The notes: generated from the letters alone by a model not told the origin. A stretch of DNA of 64,000 nucleotides from Diphasiastrum complanatum (GCA_029204225.1 CM055108.1:19944773-20008772), one strand, 5' to 3'; counted from the first letter of the stretch, positions 46,003 to 57,295 are shown. Translations and numbers: made by a program.

Positions 46003-47806
46003 TAATGGCTTCCGGAAGCCGCAGACCACAAAGCAATATTGTCTCAGTTTCTATTTGTAATGAAAAAGACTCTGATGGCTCTTGGATACTATGTAAAAAG
46101 TACAAAAAGGACCAAGAGTGGATCCTAATATGATCCTCAAGAGGGATTGGTTGTCAGATTACTTGATCTATCAATCTACTTGAGACTAAGATCAATCTAG
46201 ATCAATTCTAGACACAAAATCCTAACAAGAACAATCATTAATTGAAGGTAGGTGTACTTTCTAGTTCTACACATGTGAAACACTGTTTGAGAACAGACTC
46301 CAACTTGAAAATCAAGTACACATTGATAGAACCTCAAAACAATCAAAACAAATGTAGACAAATGGAGAGAATCACTCAAAATTGCTTCCAAAACCAAGAT
46401 TGGTGTCTCACACTGATTATGGCCAAATGTGGCTCTATATATACATTAAGGGGGATCTCGTGGTACTGATCATCCCTTTGATCGCACATGTGTGAAGGTG
46501 CTTTGTCATATGATGATTCATCATGCAAAACTGACACTTCGACAAAACCTTCTATTTTGAGCACTTTGGTCCATTTTTCTTCTATATGGAGATCTACTTG
46601 GAAATCTTCTAGAAGTCAAAATTCGCCTACTTCAGCTTATTCCAAACATGTGAGCTATCCTCTACACATGTGATATAACACCTAACCAAAGGATGTGGCT
46701 CATGCAATCAATAGATTGATGCCATGTGTCATATGTCTAGAAAACTAGTTTTCGGCCATTTTAGCCACTAGAACTTGAATTAAATCATGTGTACAACATA
46801 TATGATTATGGTACATGACGAGTACACTAGTTTCACACGTGGGAACAGGCTCCACACATGTGTGTTTATCTATATACAAGATTTTTGGCCTCTACCAAGC
46901 TTATTTTTGCATTTTTCACAGATACCACGTATCTATAGAAAATTTCAATGGGTTCTCATGCATCCCTCATCAAGAGGCGTTTTTGGTAAAAAGAGAAAAT
47001 CAAATATGGATTATAGGAATTTTTGGAAAGGTAGAATTTTAGACTTCAAAGTTTCGTCCGGTGGTCGATCCATTTCAGATGTCTTGATTCAACATGTCTA
47101 CATGCATAAGGAAATTAGAGTGGAAGGCGTAAGTTCAAATGACAGACTCAAATGCAATTGTAAGTTTTGGAGAATTTTTTGCTTTGAGCTTTGCATTAGA
47201 CATGTATTTGAGTATTTAAATGACATATAATTTTATGGATTTGTGCAGATTTGTATCCATCAAGCATAATCGAATGGCAACCTATACAATCCCTTGTCGG
47301 CATCATGGACGAGATATCTTATAGAAAGACAAGTGCTTTCTTTAACATTTTATTATATAAGATGGTCCAAAGTTGGCAATGGATGGAAAGCATTGGATCA
47401 GGATTTTACAGTGAATCATCAAGATCAAATAGAAATCCAAGTGATGAAAAATAATTCTACTCTTACAACAATTGAGGTGGAAGAAGATTGGACACTCGAT
47501 CAGAGCTTACATTGTTGCAATATGATATTCCTAAACACTTCTATTTTTGAGTCAATGAGAGATTGGTAGGTGTACGTATATTTATTTCAGTACACATTTG
47601 AAATGACTTTCAATGATTTGATTTAAACATGTTTCAGTGTTTTTGGTATTGCAATATTTCATAGTAAAATTTCCAACATTTCATGCCGATACTGATGAAT
47701 CGCATTTGTTTATACCTCAGGATATTGGAACTGCAAGAAAAAATATCGAGTGTATGTATGTATTAGCCAATGTTTTAAAAAATATAAATTCACAAAGCTA
47801 ACGATA
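46003..47806 (+). pseudogene. module gene iii: unknown protein, split by a solo LTR
   Basis: ATG 46003 starts MASGSRRPQSNIVSVS and runs to DGSWI, where the solo LTR sits. Removing the LTR and one copy of its GATAC duplication keeps the frame (WI joined to PRIYRKFQWVLMHPS), then GKKRKSNMDYRNFWKGRI to DRLKCN (about 47160). A good donor (gtaagttttgg, 47161) and acceptor (tttgtgcag, 47250) give the next exon (PSSIIEWQPIQSLVG). A frame change leads to WKALDQDFTVNHQDQIEI, and a last segment 47641-47806 reads FPTFHADTDESHLFIPQDI. Alternatively the sequence continues without splicing at 47161 as CNCKFW...LCIRH, a SWIM-like pattern with off spacing. The family is not recognised. Confidence 0.45.
46090..46920 (-). 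mobile_element. solo copia-type LTR
   Basis: 831 bp between GATAC target duplications (46085-46089 and 46921-46925). The ends read (TA)TGTAAAAAGT and ATTTTTCACA, similar to copia 1 and 2 LTR ends. A TATA-like TATATATAG lies near 46434-46442 on the minus strand. No internal region is present, so it arose by LTR-LTR recombination. It interrupts gene iii without changing its frame. Confidence 0.8.
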
Positions 47807-48973
47807 TATCATCAGGATACTAGAACATTGAAAAAAATATCTCACGGATACTAGCATCTGGAGGTTGCACCATATACCAATCCAAAATTGATTTGACATT
47901 CCAGATTGAATACCATCAAGCAGCTGACAAGCAGCTAAAAGTATCATCTTGTTGCGAAGACTGAGAAATCATAGCAAAAAATTGTTAAATTATAATTCAA
48001 TATACTTCTAAACTACATGCCATCATGCAAATAAAATACGTAAAAATATTCTTTTTATCTTTGCATCAACAACCTCTATGTTGGTATTTACAACCAGCCC
48101 ATCCGGCCTAGCCAATAGCTCCACCATCCTTTTGTACATATATTTAACCATGGAATGGGTGGTGTGCAAAGAATTCATTGTCATGCACACAGGTGTGTAG
48201 CTTCCAGTCGAATCCACTTCAATGGATATGACGTGCACACTCTAATGTTTGCTGCCAAAAAGAGACAAGCAATGAATCCAAAAGACAAATCTTACAGAAA
48301 ATAGATATTACAAGAAGAAACTATCTTACTTTGAACAATATGGAATGATGAACATTGATGCCTCCTTGCTAGTGTGCCTGAAGAGCCTTCTGGCTTTCCT
48401 CTCTTTATTCAACATATGCCCAAAAAATGGACATACAACAAAAATCTCCTTCGTGACTGTATATGTATATTTATGTACATAGTATGCACAAGCAGACTCA
48501 ACTACTGTGTCTGAGATATATGAGGTCTTCTCTTTTAGCTCCTTACAATGCGGGTCTTTAATATGCATTGCGAAATTAATATCGTCTAAGGAGAATCGTG
48601 CAGTTGAAGATCAGGGGTTACGGGAGGACTCTCAACTAGTGGAATTGCGGACATACTAGCCAGATCTTTTCTAATGGGAGGAGGTGAGGGTGAAGAGCTG
48701 GGACACCTGGGCTTGGGTTGCGAACACTTGGGCTGTGCTTGCTTTCTCTTTTTGCGGGGTGGGACAGGCCCCCTTTCAAGAGGAATTTGCCTCTGTGTGA
48801 ATCCAGACTTAAAAATGCTGTCATAGGTGTTTCGAAGCCTCATGACAAGAAGCATGTCCTTGGGCATCAGTGTCACCCTCTTGCCATGAATGGAGCACAA
48901 TATCGAATTCTCAAACAATTTTGTCTGGAAGTCCTCGTATGCAGTATGGAGGGCCTCCAATGCAGTGATATTC

Positions 48974-49769
48974 TGACGCAGAAGCGCATGTGTGGGACTG
49001 ATTTGTATTCGCCCTCTTCATCTTCTTTATCACAAACAATTTTCTGTTTTCAAATTTTCTTTTGGCGGAAGCTGTTACAAGATCCCAGACACTCGACTAT
49101 GCATCACATAACACATTCTATTCTAGCAATCAAGATACACAGCACAAGACAAAGAGATGCACAAAAATAGAGCTACTATATTGTCAGTTTTAATTTAGAG
49201 TGAATTCGTCAGTGTCTCGCTCATTGGCGAAATGACATTCTACTCTTTCATTGTGTTCTGCTCGTTGGCAGACTTTCATGCATAGCTATGGGTTTTTCTT
49301 TTCTTACTCTATTTGTCTTTTTCTCTCTTTGTCTCTTATAGATCTCTGTATTCACATCATCTTTTTATGATCCAGAGAGGATCGTTTATACCTCCACTAT
49401 GTGGAGTTTACAAGATAGCGAAATGTCGAATCACATGACTAGTTAACGCTAATCAACTACTTAGTTCATCTCCGTCGTTGCTACTTGTTTCAATTGGGCG
49501 TGAAGCCCGTTGAGCTACCAGCTGGCAGCGCGAAAGATTTTTTTTCATTTGATTCGTAATCTCCCGTTTGCTTTCGTTCTTTTCGTTTCTTTTCATAGTT
49601 TTCGTTTTGCCTCCCTTTTGCGGTTTGTTCGTCCTGGAGGTGTGTTTGCGATTCGCGGATGATTCGTGCTTTGAGTCAAAGACACGTTGACTGTTGTGAA
49701 TCATTCTCGTTTGACCTTCGTATCTTGTTCGAGCTGTAACAAAGTTGTAGGAGTTCACCATTTTTGACA
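48974..49769 (-). repeat. copia 3, 3' LTR
   Basis: 796 bp, from TGACGCAGAAGC to TTTTTGACA. It has about 60 bp near its left end that the other LTR lacks. A polypurine tract (CAAGATGGAG on the minus strand) adjoins it at 49770. Confidence 0.85.
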
Positions 49770-52700
49770 CTCCATCTTGAACCTTGCAGCTACCTATTTC
49801 ATTCAATCCAATTGTCTCTCTTTGATTGGTAAAGAGTGGCTTGTCGAGCAGTTTTGTGAGGAGATCTGCAATCATACTTTCTGATTTTATGAACTGGACC
49901 TGGAGATCTCCTTTTGAGATCAAATCTCGAATGTGATGGTACTTCAGAGGAATGTGCTTCATCTTTGAATGGAAGATAGGATCCTGGGACAGATAGATTG
50001 CACTCTGGGAGTCTATCATCATCCTGTTTGGCCCCTCTTGTGGTATCTTGTTTGCCTCCAACATCATTTGTAGCCACACTACCTCATTTGCCACTTTTGA
50101 GACTGCAACATACTCAGTCTCGCAAGAGGATTGAGCTACCAAGGTTTGTTTTTTGCATATCCAGCTGATTGCAGCTCTGCACGCTATCGTACACCCTCCA
50201 GTAATGGACTTGCTATTATCTTTGCAGCTTTCTCAGCTCGCATCAGTGTAGTGATGCAACTCGAATCCCTTCTCTTCGCTTCTAGCTCTGTAGGTTAATC
50301 CAATATTCTGGGTACCCTTCAGATACTGTAGGATTCGTTTGGCCATTTTTCAATGTGCTAGGCCAGGATTGGAAGAGAATTGGCTCAATGCGTAAACATA
50401 GAAGACCAGATCGGGTCTGGTACAAATTGTTAAGTACATCAGACTACCGATTAAGTTCTGGTAGGGTATACCTGCCATCTTCTATTTTTCCTCTTCCATT
50501 TTTGGGCAATCCTGCTTCGTGAGCTTGGCTCCAGCTATCATTGGTGTGGCTTTCTCTTTGCAGTCCAGGGAATGTGGACTCGTCGAACTTCACATCTCTG
50601 TTCGAAACAACCTTCTTTGTGGTTGGATGGTAGAGTCTATACACATGTGTTCCGTTCAAGTAGCCAACCATGATTGTTTGCTCATATTTGTCATCAAGCT
50701 TGCTTCTCTTTTCTTTTGGAATGTGCTTGTATGCTGCACATCCAAACACTCATGCATATGATAGATCAAGCTTTCTTCCTGTCCACATTTCGTATGGTGT
50801 TTTGTTCTCCAGTGCTGTCGTTGTAGATCTGTTCTGCAGGTGTACAACTGCAGCTATTGCCTCGGCCCAGAATTGGCCTGGCAATTGAGCCTGTGCTATC
50901 ATGCATCTAGCTCCTTCGACTAGCATTCTATTTTTTCTTTCTGCAACACCATTGTATTTTGGTGTCTATGCAAGATTGAACTGGTGTTCAATCCCCTGTT
51001 CTTCACAAAATCTTGAGAATTCTGTGCTTTTGTATTCACCTCCATTGTCAGATCTAAGGATCTGTATCCTTTTTGAGGTGTGTCGCTCTGCAAATGCCAC
51101 AAACTTCTTGAAAGAATCAAATACTTTGGATTTCTTCTTCAAGTAGTAGATCATGGTCATTCAGCTGTAATCATCTATGAATGTTAGAAAATATCTCAAA
51201 CCTGAGAGCGAATCTGTTTTCATCGGTCCACACACATCAGAGTGCACAAGCTCAAGAACTTCCTTGGCTCTTTTTTATTTGTGTGTGAATGGATTTCAAT
51301 GTTGCTTGTCTTTTTGACAAGCTTTGTAGAACTCAGCCTCGGGCCTTGATATTTTGAGACCTCTGACAATGTCCTTTGTGCTCATGTCATACAGGCTCCG
51401 AATGTTCAGATGATACATTCTCCTAAGCCAGAGCTGATCTTCGCTTTCTGAAGCATTTAATATGCTATCAAAGTTGCTGATAATTTTGGCGTAGTAGAGG
51501 TTTCCTTCTCTACATCCGACCGTCAGCAACTTGTTTGTCGTCTTCTCGATCATACAGCAAGCGTTGCCGTCGAACAAAACTCAAATGCCTAAATCTGCCA
51601 TCTTGGAGACAGATAGCAGATGTTTTCTGAGTGAGGGCACATAGAGTGCTCCTGGCACCTCTTCTTGGCCTGACAGTGTTCGTAGCTGTAGAGAGCCGAT
51701 GCCCTTGACATCGTGTCTGCTTCCATCGCCTAGAATCACCGCTCTGTCATTTTTGAGTTCGCAAAAGTTGATCAAGATCTTCTTGTTGCAGCTTATGTGA
51801 GATGTTGCTCCTGAATCGATGACCACATCGTAGTCATGTTCAGAGTAGCTTGTCGAAGTTTCATCGAGTATCGTAAAAGCTTCGTCACCTCTTTCTGCCT
51901 CTTTAGATGATTCTGCAACGTTTGCCTTTTCAACTTTGTTTTTTCTTTCTGGATTGAATCTACAGTCGTATGCAGAATTTCTTCTTGCATTGCATGCAAG
52001 GTATTGCTGGATTGAACCAGCATTTGTTGGTCGTATGCTCTGGTTTGTGGCAGTGATCGTAGGAAGAAGATTGTTGATTTGAGGACTTCGTCTTCTCGAA
52101 TCTTGGCTTGTTTTTGTTCTTCTTCTTTCCTTTTGTGAAGCGAGCCTTCTCTTGATCACTACTTCCCTTTCCTTCGTCTCTCAGTCTCTCATCAGCGACA
52201 AGACTGACTGCTTTGTCGAATGTCATATCTGGTAGACTCAGTATGAGCATTCTCAGCGAGTGATAGGACGTCGGTAGAGATTTCATGAAGTACATCAGCC
52301 GCTGTGGTGCTAGGACCTGGTGCTCCTATCTTGATGCAACGAGTTGAGCAAAGATCATTTTGATCTTCTCAACGTGCTGATCCAACTGGTTGACATCCCA
52401 CTGTATTTATTGCAGCTGATTGTGAAGGTGCATGACTGAAGCTGCAGTTCTCACTTCATACTTCTGCTTTAATCTTTCCCATGCTGCATGGCTGCTTGTG
52501 CAGTCTTCAATCTGCACGAGTAGATCTTCATTTATGGATGAAACGATGATCGCCATTGCATGCTCATCCTTTCTGATCCATTCAACTCTCCTCGGGTCTC
52601 CCTATGGAGGTTGCACCTCTGAGAGCTCGGTCACCGACTAGAGAGTGTTTTGATTTTGAATTTTTAGATTCTGTAATTTGCGCCATCGAGACTGATTGCT

Positions 52701-52779
52701 ACTCTGGTCTGGATTTTCATAGCCATATTATGTTGTCTGGAAGAATCACTGTTGGGATATCAGTACTGACAACCGGTTG
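49770..52779 (-). pseudogene. copia 3 Gag-Pol with the RT core deleted
   Basis: Minus-strand order: Gag (52700-51960, MYFMKSLPTSYHSLRML), protease (VVIDSGATSHISCNKK, about 51830), GAG-pre-integrase (LWLRRMYHLNIRSLYDMS), integrase (IQILRSDNGGEYKSTEFSRF, about 51070) and its C-terminus (MFGCAAYKHIPKEKRSKL, 50749 on). Immediately after it, near 50480, the sequence enters the RT/RNase H boundary (LIGSLMYLT-like) and RNase H (MVAQSSCETEYVAVSK, 50142 on; IADLLTKLLDKP). The RT palm with YVDD is absent. Stops and frame changes are frequent. It is inactive. Confidence 0.85.
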
Positions 52780-52791
52780 GCTCTGATACCA

Positions 52792-53526
52792 TGACGCGAA
52801 ATTTTTTGTCTTCAAATTTTTTTTTGTGCGAAAGTTGTTACAGGATCCCAAACACTCGACTATGAATCACAGAACACATTCTATTCTAGTAATCAAGATA
52901 CACAACACAAGACAAAGAGATACACGAAAATAGAGCTACTCTATTGTCAGTTTTAATTTAGAGTGAATTCGTCAGTGTCTCGCTCGTTGGCAGAATGACA
53001 TTCTACTCTTTCGCTGTGTTCTGCTCGTTCGCAGACTTTCATGCACAGCTATGGATTTTTCTTTTCTTACTCTATTCATCTTTTTCTCTCTCTGTCTCTA
53101 CAGATCTCTGTATTCACATCATCTTTTTATGATACAGAGAGGATCGTTTATACCTTCACTATGTGGAGTTTACAAGATAGCTAAACGTCGAATCACATGA
53201 CTAGTTAACGCTAATCAACTAGTTAGTTAGTTTCCGTTGTTGCTACTTGTTTCAGCTAGGCGTGAAGGCCGTTGAGCTGGCAGCTGGCAGCGCGAAAGAT
53301 TTTTTTTCGTTTGATTCGTAACATTTGCTTTCGTTCTTTTCGTTTCTTTTCATAGTTTTCGTTTCGCGTCCCTTTTGTGGTTTGTTGGTCCTGGAGGTGT
53401 GTTTTCGATTTGCGAATGATTCGTGCTTCGAGTCAAAGACATGTTGACTGTTGCGAATCGTTCTCATTCAAATCTCGTGTCTTGTTTGAGCTGCGACAAA
53501 TTTGCAGGAGTTCACCATTTATGACA
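52792..53526 (-). repeat. copia 3, 5' LTR
   Basis: 735 bp, from TGACGCGAAATT to TTATGACA. Confidence 0.85.
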
Positions 53527-53747
53527 TATTCCACCTCACTGCATAGGGCAGATGGGTGGTCATATCTTGTGTAACCTCCCTCACAGCTCGATAGAAGGCT
53601 GCTTTCGGGATCAGAAGTTTGGTGCTCCTCTGCAAGGCCTTGATGTCCCTCAACCATGGACGGCGAGGTCTACCGCGTCTTTGCGAACGTACGGGTTCAG
53701 ATGTCTGGGGACAGGACGGTTGAACGAAACTGGTAAGCCTAGCGGTT

Positions 53748-54266
53748 TGAGGAAAATCCCACTTTATTGATAAATCTGAGAAGGTTACATTTCAAGTGTG
53801 TGACCGACCCTAGTCTCCGGGGCGCTAGCATGCCAAGGCGAGAGCCATGACAACATTCCAGCAAGGGAGGCTGAGACTTGGTTGGAGCTCGCCCTGAGTC
53901 ACAACCCGCACTCCCCTATAGTATTGGTGGGATTCGCACCCCCCCTCATACCAAGCACTTTACCCAAGCTGGTAAAGCACGTTTTTCTCTCTAGGATTTT
54001 CTCTTTCTAGAAAGTCATTTTCTCTCTCTAGATTTTATTGATCCCCAGGCTTTCTTTAATCATGCCTAGATCGTGTGAGGTGATTGCACATCGATCTGAG
54101 CTCTCTGGACTTTGCTAGAACCGATCAAAGATTTTCAGCCATAGAAACTTGGCGCCGACTGGATTCTGGTCACAGTGGCACCGGCGCCGTTGGCGCCGGG
54201 AGCAGCAGGGGCGCTGCTGGCGCCAGTGGCGCTGGAAGTAAAGCCTATGAAGATAGATTTACAACA
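53748..54266 (-). repeat. LTR-like repeat R2, copy a
   Basis: 519 bp, TGAGGAAAATCCC to TTTACAACA, about 90% alike by eye to 56645-57187. It is followed by TCCACCCCACC, a polypurine tract on the minus strand, which supports a 3' LTR of a minus-strand element. It cuts the N-terminal tail of gene iv. Confidence 0.7.
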
Positions 54267-56644
54267 TCCACCCCACCTTTATAAAATCTGATGTCCTCAT
54301 CAGATGTCAGATTAAAGTAAAGGTGTCTCCCAATTAAAATAACTATACATTTAAGCTACTTGGCACAGTGTTCAATTTACTGGCCACTTTTTATTAACGT
54401 TGAAGCTGGCACACCACAAGTCAGAGGCTCAGCTCTTTGTACTGAAAAATTACATAACTTGAAAATATCTCTTTGTCTGGGAAAAGCGTAGATTTGATAT
54501 CACTTTCGCAAAACCCAAGAACCTTATTAACTGGTGACAGAGGCCTTTCTTTGAAATGTTCGCCCCTGTCGCTTCTGACTTTCGACTTTGGAACTCCTTT
54601 GAGCTCCTGATTTGTCCTTGATGCACTTTGTGTTGAGCTCCCTGAGCTCCAGATTTGATCAGTTCCGCACAGGTATCAAGGCTCCCTGAGCCAAAGGATT
54701 TATCGTTTGATTGCCCACTTTATGGTCCACTCCGTGCCTTGTTGCTTCTACACCTTGGTTTCTCTCCTTGTCCCAGCCTGATCTTGATACTTTTCCATCT
54801 TGGCTCTTTAAGGTAGGCAAAGATTGAGTACTCCGCAATGCACCTCTCACTTAGCTTGAAGTAGCTCTTTGAATCAGCCCAAATGTAACCATTGACCTCG
54901 TGGAAAGCCAAAGGGTCGCACCAGTTTGATCTGCATACAAACTATCTCTTCACGTTTGTTTGAAGCACCATGTCCGTCGCGCAAATTCCATCACTGTTGA
55001 GTTGCCTCTTAGTCAAAACAAGAAGTGTACATCGAGATTGGCTTCAAGTAGCTCTCTTTGAATCAGACACATGCACCCAGAATTTGCACTAGTCCGATCT
55101 CAACGCGAACTGTCCCTTAGCGTCCGTTCGAAATACCAAGTCTCTCATGCAAGACTCAACTTTCACAGTTCCTTCATTAATCAGCTGCCTTACACATAAC
55201 ACAAGCCAGCGTACTCATATGTTTCCTCATCATTACTGGTCCAGAGAAAGCCTATAACAAGCTTTCCTTGCCACAACAAAAAGTTGTCAACTTATTAGGT
55301 CCAAAGTTCGCCAGTCTCCTCGTGTGAGTATGGCTAGGTCACCTTGAATTTGCCCCCGTTTTGATCAACTTTCATTCAAAATTTGCCCCAAGAGAAGGCT
55401 GCGTGTGATAGTTCCCCTCCACTTATAAAATCAGCTGATCGGACTTAGAGTAGAGTTCTTTGGACAAAAAGCCTTTCCAACACTTTGCTTCCCATCTGCT
55501 AGGATTATGGCTCGATCCAACTTGTTGCCAATCTTTGAAGAGGATCCTAGTCTTTCCCCTTTGAGGAAAAACCCAACTGATACTGGATATCACCCATGCT
55601 CAGTGAGTTTCAGTTCCGAAGGTGGCCGTCCCAAAATGAACACCAACTGCTCCATAGAAGATCTCCCCTAAAGGTACAGACCGTGCTTTCACCTACCTAG
55701 GCAATACTTTGTCTCATCCGTCCTACGTGCAGACAGCGCCAGGCTCGAACCGCGAGAACTGACCGTGCTTACACCTCGAGGGCAACACTTTGACTCATCA
55801 AGTCCCCCATTCTGCTGACCCGCCCGACCGTGGACGCACCCGTGCTTATACTATGGGCAGCACCTTGCACAACAGTTGTCTTGATGAACCCCAAACAGTG
55901 GCCATTTCCGTGAGATCCGCATAGTTGACCGGCTAGTCGGCTTTGATACCACATGTAGCGCAAGCATCCCAAAGGGAGCCGGGAACCACGACTTAGCTTC
56001 CCATCCTTCAACTCTTGCCATCCAAACTCACTTGACATACAAGCAGCCAACTCGCCAGCAACGATCAGACTTAACCAACTTGAAGTTCCGAAAACCAACA
56101 TTGAGATCCAACCTGGCGCCATGCCAGATCGGGGTCCCGATGTGGGTGACTTCCCTCCAAGCAAGCCACCCGACATACATCAAACTTAACCAACTCGAAG
56201 CTTCATTACAAACGAGTAACATCCATTCCAAGCAATCGGTCTAACTTACATCAGACTTAACCAACTGAAAGCTTCGTCACGAGCGCTCGAAGCCAACCTG
56301 GCGCCACGCCAGACTGGATAGCCATAAACAGATAACTTCCACCCAAGCAAGCCATCCAACTCAGCCGACAGGTTAGAGCCCGTTCCCCAAGAGCTAAAGC
56401 CATTCACGTTCATGCAAGGAACACTCAGAACCACAAGCCGTGACAGATATGGAGACAAACAGTTCCTAGACCAAATGGTCCCGACAGCATACCGCTGGCG
56501 CCACGGACCGAATGGTCCCGACGGCATACCGCTGGCATCCCGGGATACGACCCTCAACTATGTGCCAACTTAAAAATTTTGAAGCGGCCTTACAACTGGT
56601 GCTTTTACCGAACACTGAAACCCAGAAGGTAATTAGTGTCAGTT
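54267..56644. other. interior between the R2 repeats, no coding domain recognised
   Basis: 2.4 kb without any readable gag or pol motif, as in a non-autonomous LTR element. A unit of about 183 bp around 'cagacttaaccaactt' to 'ccaacctggcgcca' is repeated near 56067 and 56250. A 42-bp unit 'ggtcccgacggcataccgctggc' is repeated near 56467 and 56511. The segment 55840-55950 recurs at 57195-57295. Confidence 0.55.
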
Positions 56645-57187
56645 TCAGGAAAATCCCACTTTATTGATAAATCTGAGAAGGTTACAATTCAAGTGTGTGA
56701 CCGACCCTAGTCTCCAGGGCGCTAGCATGCCAAGGCGAGAGCCATGACAACATTCCAGCAAAGGAGGCTGAGACTTGGTTGGAGCTCGCCCTGAGTCGCA
56801 ACGCGCACTCCCCTATAGTATTGGTGGGATTTGGCACCCCCCCTCATACCAAGCACTCTACCCAAGCTGGTAAAGCACATTTTTCTCTCTCTAGGATTTT
56901 CTCTTTCTAGAAAGTCATTTTCTTTCTCTAGATTTTATTGATCCCCAGGCTTCCTTTAATCATGCCTAGATCGTGTGAGGTGATTGCACATCGATCTGAG
57001 CTCTCTGGAGTTCGCTAGAACCGATCAAAGATTTTCAGCCATAGGAACTTGGCACCGGCTGTATTCTGGTCACAATGGCGCCGGGAGTGGCACCGGCGCC
57101 GGGAGCAGCAGGGGCGTTGCTGGCGCCGGGGACAATGCTGGCGCCAGTGGCGCTGGAAATAAAGCTTATGAAGATAGCTTTACAACA
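56645..57187 (-). repeat. LTR-like repeat R2, copy b
   Basis: 543 bp, TCAGGAAAATCCC to TTTACAACA. It has small GC-rich insertions in the 'ggcgccgg' stretch relative to copy a. No matching target duplication was found outside the pair, so the two may be LTRs of one old element or two separate copies. Confidence 0.7.
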
Positions 57188-57295
57188 ATGCCCCCATGCA
57201 TACACTATAGGCAGCACCATGCACAATGGTTGTCCTAATGAGTCTCAAAAAGTGGCCATCCCCATGAGACTAGCGTAGCTGACCAACTAGTCAAG

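Larger units (their letters stand above)
48974..53526 (-). mobile_element. copia 3: degenerate LTR retrotransposon
   Basis: A 4553-bp minus-strand element with target duplication TATTC (48969-48973 and 53527-53531), LTRs at 48974-49769 (796 bp) and 52792-53526 (735 bp), and primer-binding site TGGTATCAGAGC at 52791-52780. The LTRs differ by many substitutions and about 60 bp near the TGACGC end. It is the oldest complete copia insertion here and sits inside the histone fold of gene iv. Confidence 0.9.
47840..53747 (-). pseudogene. module gene iv: CENH3-like histone fold fused to a Ulp1/C48-like peptidase
   Basis: Minus strand. 53747-53527 reads a basic tail (RSQRRGRPRRPW), LRDIKALQRSTKLLIP and AAFYRAVREVTQDM, ending ...VRW. 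After copia 3, 48973 on continues in frame with NITALEALHTAYEDF, LFENSILCSIHGKRVTLMPK. This aligns without gaps to plant CENH3 loop 1/helix 2 (RW, ALxAL, EDF) and to the H3 C-terminus. There is no stop at the normal H3 end: a linker with PPRKKRKQ follows, then after one frameshift near 48586 the peptidase: CAYYVHKYTYTVTKEIF, IIPYCSN, intron 48329-48252, KH then TAG (48244-48242) where HW is expected, SVHVISIEVDS, and possibly QQDDTFSC (Cys 47933-47931). The known families are chromatin histones and SUMO/Nedd8-type proteases. The gene is broken as it stands. Sure of both domains; less sure of the last exon. Confidence 0.8.

Noticed and set aside
48974-49021. Direct upstream reading of the histone frame into RIQISPTHALLRQ
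   Set aside because: These codons belong to the copia 3 LTR; the target duplication shows that the true upstream codons are at 53527 and beyond.
24693-53747. Integrated giant-virus or other viral segment as the source of the histone gene
   Set aside because: Genes have spliceosomal introns and plant CENH3-like features, base composition matches the surroundings, and no capsid, polymerase or packaging gene is visible.
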